Assembly (NCBI RefSeq): GCF_020215705.1
Contig: NZ_JAIWNB010000015.1
Span: forward strand, 62,001 to 126,000
Source of the DNA: Nonomuraea aurantiaca
GTDB lineage: Bacteria; Actinomycetota; Actinomycetes; Streptosporangiales; Streptosporangiaceae
Reading direction: 5' to 3'
Length of the DNA: 64,000 bases
This document shows, in pieces, positions 58,774 through 64,000 of the stretch. Made by a program: the position numbers and the translations under genes. How positions within the stretch are numbered: the stretch's first letter is position 1; every line of letters starts with the position of its first letter. The notes beneath the pieces were generated by a model, which worked only from the letters and a program-made list of their open reading frames with translations, was not told the DNA's origin and ran no database searches.

Positions 58774-60573
58774 ATGAATCTGGTAAATCTCGAGTCTGTT
58801 TCCCATGCCTACGGGCCCAAACCGCTGCTCAACGACGTCTCCCTCGGGGTCGAGGTCGGCGAGCGCATAGGTGTCGTCGGACGTAACGGCGGCGGCAAGA
58901 CCACGCTGCTGTCGGTGATCGCGGCAGAGGTACGCCCGGACAGCGGCCGGGTCACCCATACCCGGGGGCTGCGGGTGGGCGTGCTGTCGCAGCATGACGC
59001 GCTCGATCCGGCGATGCCCATCCGGGAGATCGTGCTGGGTGAGAAGGCCGAGCACGAGTGGGCGGGGGATCAGGGCGTCCGCGAGATTCTCGGCAATCTC
59101 ATCGGTGATCTCGATCTCGACGCCAAGGCGGGGGATCTGTCCGGTGGCGAGCGTCGGCGCACCGCGCTGGCCCAGCTGCTCATCGACGAGCACGACCTGA
59201 TCATGCTCGACGAGCCGACGAACCATCTCGACATCGAGGCCATCGCCTGGCTGGCCGGTCATCTGGCCGGACGCAAGAGCGCGCTGGTGGTCGTGACGCA
59301 CGACCGGTGGTTCCTCGACGCGGTCTCCACCAGGACGTGGGAGGTCGTGGACGGGCGGGTCGAGCGGTATGAGGGCGGTTACGCCGCGTACGTGCTCGCG
59401 AAGGCGGAGCGGGCGCGCATCGCCCAGGCCGCCGAGGAACGCCGCCAGAACCTTATGCGCAAGGAGATCGCCTGGCTGCGGCGCGGCCCGCCCGCTCGCA
59501 CGTCGAAGCCGAAGTTCCGGGTGGAGGCCGCGCAGGCGCTGATCGCCGACGAGCCGCCGGCGCGGGAGAGCGTGGAACTGCTGAGGTTCGCGGCGGTCCG
59601 GCTCGGCAAGACCGTCTACGACCTCGAAGACGTCACCCTGCACGCCGGTGGCCCCGGCAGTGGGCCGCTGGTGCTCGACGAGTGCACCTGGCAGTTCGGG
59701 CCGGGCGACCGGGTCGGGCTGATCGGGGTCAACGGCTCCGGCAAGTCGTCCGTGCTCCGGCTGCTCGCCGACACGGTCCAGCAGGACTCCGGGCGGATGA
59801 TCAGGGGCAAGACGGTACGCCTGGCACACCTGTCGCAGGAGCTGGCCGAGCTCGACCCCACCCGCCGGGTGCTGGAGACGGTCGAGGAGATCCGCAAGTA
59901 CATCCAGGTCGGCAAGAAGGAGTGGTCCGCCTCCCAGCTGCTCGAACGCCTGGGCTTCAAGGGCGAGGCGCAGTGGAAGGTCGTCGGCGACCTGTCGGGT
60001 GGCGAGCGGCGGCGGCTGCAGCTGCTCAGACTCCTCATGGATGACCCCAACGTGCTGCTGCTCGACGAGCCGACCAACGATCTCGACATCGAGACGCTGA
60101 ACGAGCTCGAAGACCTTCTCGACGGCTGGCCCGGCACCCTCATCCTGGTGAGCCACGACCGCTACTTCCTCGAACGTGTCACGGACAAGTGTGTGGCGCT
60201 CCTGGGCAACGGCAAGCTCTCCTTCCTTCCGGGAGGCGTGGACGAATACCTGGCCCGCCGAGCCCAAGGCACCGCCCTGACGGCGCGAACGACCTCACCC
60301 CAGTCGGCGGCCCCCGCACCGATCCAGCCCGCAGCCCCTCAGGAGGGCATGTCGGCCAAGGAAGAACGCGAGCTGCGCAAGGAGCTCAACCGCCTCGAAC
60401 GCCAGCTCGACCGGCTGGGCGACCAGGAAGCCAAGCTCCACGCCGCCATGGCGGACGCGGCCAGCGACTACGCCAAACTGGGCTCCCTGGACGCCCAGCT
60501 CAGGGACGTTCTCGACCAGAAGGACGCAGTCGAGGCCGAGTGGCTCGAACTCGCCGACCGCCTGAGCGACTGA
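58774..60573 (+). CDS. ABC-F family ATPase (Uup/Ettla-like)
   Basis: Two ABC domains lie in tandem without membrane segments: Walker A GRNGGGKTT and GVNGSGKSS, signature LSGGERRR in both, and LLDEPTNDLDIE in the second with LDEPTNHLDIE in the first. The linker (RARIAQAAEERRQNLMRKEI, then AWLRRGPPARTSKPKF) is the P-site-tRNA-interaction region, and the C-terminus is a coiled coil (RELRKELNRLERQLDRLGDQ). ABC-F proteins act on the ribosome in translation or antibiotic protection. The ATG at 58774 gives 599 residues. It is often next to ispE in actinobacteria; here the ECF pair separates them. Confidence 0.92.
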   Translation: MNLVNLESVSHAYGPKPLLNDVSLGVEVGERIGVVGRNGGGKTTLLSVIAAEVRPDSGRVTHTRGLRVGVLSQHDALDPAMPIREIVLGEKAEHEWAGDQGVREILGNLIGDLDLDAKAGDLSGGERRRTALAQLLIDEHDLIMLDEPTNHLDIEAIAWLAGHLAGRKSALVVVTHDRWFLDAVSTRTWEVVDGRVERYEGGYAAYVLAKAERARIAQAAEERRQNLMRKEIAWLRRGPPARTSKPKFRVEAAQALIADEPPARESVELLRFAAVRLGKTVYDLEDVTLHAGGPGSGPLVLDECTWQFGPGDRVGLIGVNGSGKSSVLRLLADTVQQDSGRMIRGKTVRLAHLSQELAELDPTRRVLETVEEIRKYIQVGKKEWSASQLLERLGFKGEAQWKVVGDLSGGERRRLQLLRLLMDDPNVLLLDEPTNDLDIETLNELEDLLDGWPGTLILVSHDRYFLERVTDKCVALLGNGKLSFLPGGVDEYLARRAQGTALTARTTSPQSAAPAPIQPAAPQEGMSAKEERELRKELNRLERQLDRLGDQEAKLHAAMADAASDYAKLGSLDAQLRDVLDQKDAVEAEWLELADRLSD

Positions 60574-60677
60574 CCGCCTGACTCGGGAGACGGCCAAGGA
60601 CGATCCGAAGAAGGCGGCCAAGGACGAGTCGTCACGGCGAGCAGCCCGTGAGCCTTCACGACCGGCGCTTGACGGTC

Positions 60678-60702
60678 GCCCGCCCGCGACGGCGGGGCGG
60701 GC
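60678..60702. terminator. Possible bidirectional terminator hairpin
   Basis: GCCCGCC (60678-60684) and GGCGGGC (60696-60702) are exact reverse complements with an 11-base loop, between the convergent ABC-F and MarR genes. No T-run follows on either strand, so an intrinsic terminator is only likely by position. Confidence 0.4.
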
Positions 60703-60767
60703 AACCCATGCGAAGCCGTACAGGAAAAGAGGTTGTCAAAAGCGGCGGCCTCGAACGCGACGCGGCG

Positions 60768-61268
60768 TCAGGAATCGAACGGCGTGAGGAGGGTGCGGAG
60801 CAGGGCGGAGAGGGTGCGTTGGTCGGTCAGCGGCAGGCCGGCGAGGAGGTCGTGCTCGCGCCGCAGCAGCCCGGCGAACGCCGCGTCCACCCGCGCCAGC
60901 CCGCTCTCCGTCAGCGACACCAGCACCCCTCGCCGATCCTCCGGGTCCGGCCGGCGCCGCACCAGGCCCGCCTGGGCGAGCCGGTCGATGCGGTTCGTCA
61001 TCGTGCCCGACGTGACCAGGGTGGCCCGGATCAGGGCTCCGGGACTCAGCTCGTACGGCTTGCCCGCGCGCCGCAGCGCCGTCAGCACGTCGAACTCCCA
61101 GGGCTCCAGAGCGTGCTCGGCGAACGCCGCCCGCCTGGCCCGGTCGAGATGCTTGGCCAGCCGCGACACCCGCGACAGCACCTGGAGGGGCTCGACGTCG
61201 AGGTCCGGACGCTCTGCCCGCCAGGCCGCCACCAGCCGGTCGACCTCGTCCTGCGGCTCCTCGTTCAT
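60768..61268 (-). CDS. MarR-family transcriptional regulator
   Basis: From the ATG at 61268 there are 166 residues with winged-helix blocks ALEPWEFDVLTALRRAGKPY, TLVTSGTMTNRIDRLAQAGL and VRRRPDPEDRRGVLVSLTES (D-x-R wing) and a dimerisation helix. It is divergent from the methyltransferase gene. A perfect palindrome lies in the middle of overlapping promoter elements between them, so it probably represses both transcripts and itself. The stop lies about 195 bp from the ABC-F stop. Confidence 0.88.
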   Translation of the reverse strand: MNEEPQDEVDRLVAAWRAERPDLDVEPLQVLSRVSRLAKHLDRARRAAFAEHALEPWEFDVLTALRRAGKPYELSPGALIRATLVTSGTMTNRIDRLAQAGLVRRRPDPEDRRGVLVSLTESGLARVDAAFAGLLRREHDLLAGLPLTDQRTLSALLRTLLTPFDS

Positions 61269-61338
61269 GACACCGCCTCGCCATGAGATCGCCGGGTCGG
61301 GGGGAGCGCATCCTGCGTCATGGTCAGAGTGTACTGTC

Positions 61339-61368
61339 TTGACATCGAGATACATATCTCGATATCAA
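61339..61368. promoter_or_regulatory. Promoter of the methyltransferase operon with operator in its spacer
   Basis: TTGACA (61339-61344) and TATCAA (61363-61368) are 18 bases apart. The perfect palindrome ATCGAGAT-ACAT-ATCTCGAT occupies 61344-61363, so a MarR dimer bound there would exclude RNA polymerase. The opposite strand has a symmetric TTGATA ... TGTCAA pair for the MarR gene. The -10 lies just nine bases before the ATG at 61377, giving a leaderless transcript. Confidence 0.65.
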
Positions 61369-61370
61369 TT

Positions 61371-61388
61371 ATCTCTATGTCGAGAGAT
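61371..61388. promoter_or_regulatory. Second palindrome across the methyltransferase start codon
   Basis: ATCTCT (61371-61376) and AGAGAT (61383-61388) are exact reverse complements flanking ATGTCG, which contains the start codon. It resembles the half-sites of the palindrome at 61344-61363 and could be a second operator. Confidence 0.5.
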
Positions 61389-62147
61389 ATCTGGGATCCC
61401 ACCATATACGCCAGGTACGCCGACGAGCGAGCACGCCCGTTCTTCGAGCTGACCGCCAGGATCGGTGCCGACAGCCCTGATTATGTCGTGGACGCCGGCT
61501 GTGGCACCGGCGAACTCACCCTCGAACTCGCCCGCCGCTGGCCCCAGGCTACCGTGGAGGGCTTCGACGCCTCCCCGGCCATGATCACGGAGGCTCGCCG
61601 GCACCAGCAGCAGCGGTTCACGGTCGCCGATGTCACGACATGGCGGCCCGACCGGCCGGTGGACGTGCTGGTGTCCAACGCCGTCCTGCAATGGGTGCCC
61701 GCGCATCGCGACGTGCTGGAGCACTGGGTCGACGCGCTGAGCCCCGGCGGCTGGCTGGCCTTCCAGGTGCCCGGCAACTTCAACGCCCCCAGCCACGTGG
61801 CGATCCGCGAGCTCTGCGCCGCGCCCGCGTGGTCCGATCGGCTCGGCGACCTCAACCGGGGCATTCCGGTGGACGACCCCATCGACTACGTCGACTTCCT
61901 GAGCGGCTGCCGGGTCGACGCCTGGGAGACGACATACGTCCATCTCCTCCAGAGCGACAACGGCGACAACGCGGTACTGAACTGGATCTCCGGCACCGCC
62001 TTGCGCCCGGTCTTCGACCGGCTGGACCCCGACGAGCAGAAGAAGTTCACGGCCGAGCTGGGGGCGCGGCTCGACGAGGTCTATCCGGCCAGGCCGTACG
62101 GGACGCCGTTCCCGTTCCGGCGCGTCTTCGTGGTGGCCCAGAAATGA
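61377..62147 (+). CDS. SAM-dependent methyltransferase, trans-aconitate methyltransferase (Tam)-like
   Basis: The 256-residue protein begins RDIWDPTIYARYADERARPF and has the class I SAM motif VVDAGCGTGELTLELARRWP, then VEGFDASPAMITEARR and VLVSNAVLQWVPAHRDVLEH. RPYGTPFPFRRVFVVAQK is the C-terminal block typical of Tam, which methylates trans-aconitate to relieve its inhibition of aconitase. The ATG at 61377 has no ribosome site and lies nine bases after the -10, so it is probably translated from a leaderless mRNA. It is co-transcribed with the VOC gene, with a four-base overlap. The operon is divergent from its MarR regulator. Confidence 0.87.
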   Translation: MSRDIWDPTIYARYADERARPFFELTARIGADSPDYVVDAGCGTGELTLELARRWPQATVEGFDASPAMITEARRHQQQRFTVADVTTWRPDRPVDVLVSNAVLQWVPAHRDVLEHWVDALSPGGWLAFQVPGNFNAPSHVAIRELCAAPAWSDRLGDLNRGIPVDDPIDYVDFLSGCRVDAWETTYVHLLQSDNGDNAVLNWISGTALRPVFDRLDPDEQKKFTAELGARLDEVYPARPYGTPFPFRRVFVVAQK

Positions 62148-62479
62148 TCACCGGCCTGCACCACGTCCAGCTCGCCGCGCCCGCGGGGAGCGAGCCGTTG
62201 TTGAGGGAGTTCTACGGCGGAGTACTCGGGCTCCAGGAGGTGCCAAAGCCGCCTGAACTCGCCAAACGTGGCGGCGTCTGGTTTCGTGGCCGAGGGGTGG
62301 AGGTGCATCTCGGCATCGAGGACGGCTTTCGGCCGGCCAGGAAGGCGCACCCGGCGTTCCTGGTGGACGACCTCACCGCCTACAGCACCGAACCGCCCGA
62401 CGACCTGCTCCCCGGCTACCGCCGGATCTACCTCATGGACCCCGTGGGGAACAGAATCGAGCTCCTCCAAGGCGTGTGA
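62144..62479 (+). CDS. VOC-family (glyoxalase-like) protein
   Basis: A 111-residue protein: ITGLHHVQLAAPAGSEPLLR, then EFYGGVLGLQEVPKPPELAK, GVWFRGRGVEVHLGIEDGFR and late YLMDPVGNRIELLQ. This is one vicinal-oxygen-chelate module, with metal ligands probable at the first His and the late Glu; members include glyoxalase I, dioxygenases and antibiotic-binding proteins. The start ATG overlaps the methyltransferase stop (ATGA), so it is translationally coupled. The substrate is unknown. Confidence 0.88.
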   Translation: MITGLHHVQLAAPAGSEPLLREFYGGVLGLQEVPKPPELAKRGGVWFRGRGVEVHLGIEDGFRPARKAHPAFLVDDLTAYSTEPPDDLLPGYRRIYLMDPVGNRIELLQGV

Positions 62480-62532
62480 AGTTCGTCCAGCGGTGGCATG
62501 ATTGTCCAAATCGGCCAAGGCTATGAGGTGCT

Positions 62533-64000
62533 GTGGGCATCGAAATCGAGGACAAGTTCGACGTTCCCCCCGACTACGCGATACCCGACCTGAGCAAGCT
62601 GGCAGAGATCTCGGGCCCGAAGAGTTACCAGCTTGTGGCGCTCTACTACGACACGCCCGATCTGAGGCTGGCCACCCGGGGCATCACGCTCCGGCGAAGA
62701 CGCGGCGGTGACGACGCCGGCTGGCATCTGAAGTTGCCCAAGGCCAAGGGCGTACGCCAGGAGATCACCTACCCGCTCACCCGGAGCACGAAGATCGTGC
62801 CCGCCGAGCTGGCCGAGCTCGTCCGCGCCTACACCCGCGGCGCGGAGCTCCAGGTGGTGGCCGAGCTCGACACCCGCAGGACGGTCACGCTGCTGCACGA
62901 CGGCCCGACCGGGCTCGTCGAGATCGCCGACGACCGCGTCAAGGGCACGGTCTTCAACGGCAAACCAGACGGCGAACCAGCAGGCGGGCCGCGGGTCGTG
63001 CGGTGGCGCGAGGTAGAGGCGGAGTTGCTGGAAGGCGACCAGGCCCTGCTCGCCAAGGTCGGCAAACGGCTCAGGAAGGCCGGAGCCACCCCGTCGGAGT
63101 CGGCCAGCAAGCTCGCCAGGCTCCTCGAACCACCCCCTCTCGCCCAGGCCCCCACGAAGGACGGCTCGGCCGGCCAGACCGTCATGGACTACCTGGCAGG
63201 CCAGGTGACGGCCCTCCTCTCACAAGATCCCCGAGTACGGCGAGCGGAACCCGACGCCGTCCACCAGATGCGCGTCGCCTCCCGGAGGCTGCGGAGCGCG
63301 CTCAAGGCGTTCGGCGGCATCGTCACCGGCACCAAGCGGGTCCAGGACGAGCTGCGCTGGCTGGGCACCGTGCTCGGCGAGGCGCGAGACCTGGAGGTGA
63401 TCAGGGACAGGTTCGCCCGCGAGCTGGCGGCACTGGCCCCCGAGCTGGTCACCGGCCGCATCCTGGCCCGGCTCGGCGACGACCTGCACGCCCGCGAGCA
63501 GGAGGCGTACGGGCGCATCAAGGACACGCTCAGTGGCGAGCGCTACTACGCGCTGCTCAACGCCCTCGACACGTTGACGGCCGGCCCGAAGTTGACCAAG
63601 GCCGCGGCGGAGCCGGCACACGACAGGCTCAGCGACGTGGCCGCCGAGAACTGGGACCGGGTGGCCAAGACCTACGACACCGCCCAGGCGATCTCGGACC
63701 TCGATCGCCGCGAGCTCGCCATGCACGACGTCCGCAAGGCGGCCAAACGGGCCCGCTACACCGCCGAGGCCCTCCAGCCCACGCTCGGCAAAAGCATGGT
63801 CAAGCTGGCCAAGCACGCCGCGGCCGTACAGGAGGTGCTCGGCACGCATCAGGACGGCGTGGTGGCGCAGGAGACGCTGGTCAAGGAGGCGGCGGCCGCG
63901 CGGCAGGCGGGTGAGGACACCTTCACGTACGGCCTGCTCATCGGCCTCGAACGTGGCACGGCGGAGCGAGCACACGCGGACTTCCCCAAGGTCTGGGCCG
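62533..64000 (+). CDS. CYTH-CHAD domain protein, 3' end outside the window
   Basis: A GTG at 62533 starts GIEIEDKFDVPPDYAIPDLS, with the ExExK motif of CYTH (EIEDK). YYDTPDLRLATRGITLRRRR, WHLKLPKAKGVRQEITYPLT and VVAELDTRRTVTLL complete the triphosphate tunnel domain to about residue 200. After a linker, a CHAD domain begins near residue 215: DAVHQMRVASRRLRSALKAF, LRWLGTVLGEARDLEVIRDR and HDVRKAAKRARYTAEALQPT, with conserved histidines and basic residues that bind polyphosphate. CYTH-CHAD proteins act on or bind inorganic polyphosphate. The frame is still open at 64000, about 489 codons visible. Confidence 0.88.
   Translation, partial: MGIEIEDKFDVPPDYAIPDLSKLAEISGPKSYQLVALYYDTPDLRLATRGITLRRRRGGDDAGWHLKLPKAKGVRQEITYPLTRSTKIVPAELAELVRAYTRGAELQVVAELDTRRTVTLLHDGPTGLVEIADDRVKGTVFNGKPDGEPAGGPRVVRWREVEAELLEGDQALLAKVGKRLRKAGATPSESASKLARLLEPPPLAQAPTKDGSAGQTVMDYLAGQVTALLSQDPRVRRAEPDAVHQMRVASRRLRSALKAFGGIVTGTKRVQDELRWLGTVLGEARDLEVIRDRFARELAALAPELVTGRILARLGDDLHAREQEAYGRIKDTLSGERYYALLNALDTLTAGPKLTKAAAEPAHDRLSDVAAENWDRVAKTYDTAQAISDLDRRELAMHDVRKAAKRARYTAEALQPTLGKSMVKLAKHAAAVQEVLGTHQDGVVAQETLVKEAAAARQAGEDTFTYGLLIGLERGTAERAHADFPKVWA

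Noticed and set aside
1..64000. tRNA, rRNA, riboswitch or CRISPR features
   Set aside because: No cloverleaf, conserved rRNA or riboswitch motif, or spaced repeat array was seen on reading; a covariance-model search was not possible.

Overview
The window is high-GC DNA with very few intergenic gaps, frequent GTG/TTG starts and many ATGA-type gene overlaps. Its gene content points to a filamentous actinomycete, most likely of the Streptosporangiaceae (Nonomuraea or a relative): WhiJ-type XRE/DUF397 genes, SARP and LuxR/NB-ARC regulators, two receptor-like Ser/Thr kinases and an actinomycete gas vesicle cluster. The genus is an inference from gene style. No rRNA, tRNA or CRISPR was seen.

Layout. 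1-9.3 kb: accessory regulators and transporters (TetR end, ArsR-SRPBCC fusion, MFS pump, flavoprotein, large LuxR/NB-ARC regulator divergent from an SRPBCC-MFS-reductase operon). 9.5-14.2 kb: Nudix hydrolase, a Ser/Thr kinase gene interrupted by a frameshift, a membrane-anchored SUKH-like protein, a small unknown protein and a pentapeptide-repeat protein. 15.4-20.8 kb: a ten-gene gas vesicle operon (two accessory genes with acidic tails, then gvpA-F-G-O-J-L-S-K), mostly coupled by overlapping or near-overlapping stop and start codons. 20.8-29.3 kb: a kinase-fold phosphotransferase, a MarR/MFS efflux pair sharing an operator motif, a SARP, a DUF397/XRE pair, an MBL hydrolase divergent from a MerR regulator, and an unknown protein.

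29.4-60.6 kb holds a conserved actinobacterial housekeeping block comparable to M. tuberculosis Rv1002c-Rv1013: protein O-mannosyltransferase, rsmI, metG, tatD, Rpf-like, rsmA/ksgA, ispE, then an ABC-F ATPase. Here it is split by insertions: a second mannosyltransferase paralogue, another membrane glycosyltransferase and a GT2 enzyme, a monooxygenase with a giant SARP/NB-ARC regulator, a kinase plus FG-GAP protein operon, an NlpC/P60 peptidase, an arginase-fold enzyme, an IS481 remnant, another monooxygenase and an ECF sigma/CU044_5270 pair. 60.7-64 kb: a MarR regulator divergent from a methyltransferase/VOC operon, and a CYTH-CHAD protein cut by the window end.

The most striking non-gene content is a series of short tandem repeats with unrelated units (7, 15, 16, 36 and 60 bp), most of them near the insertion points in the housekeeping block. 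The 60-bp family occurs at two sites about 25 kb apart in opposite orientation. Other oddities are an Rpf-like protein whose predicted catalytic glutamate is a methionine, and palindromic operators that overlap start codons or sit inside promoter spacers.
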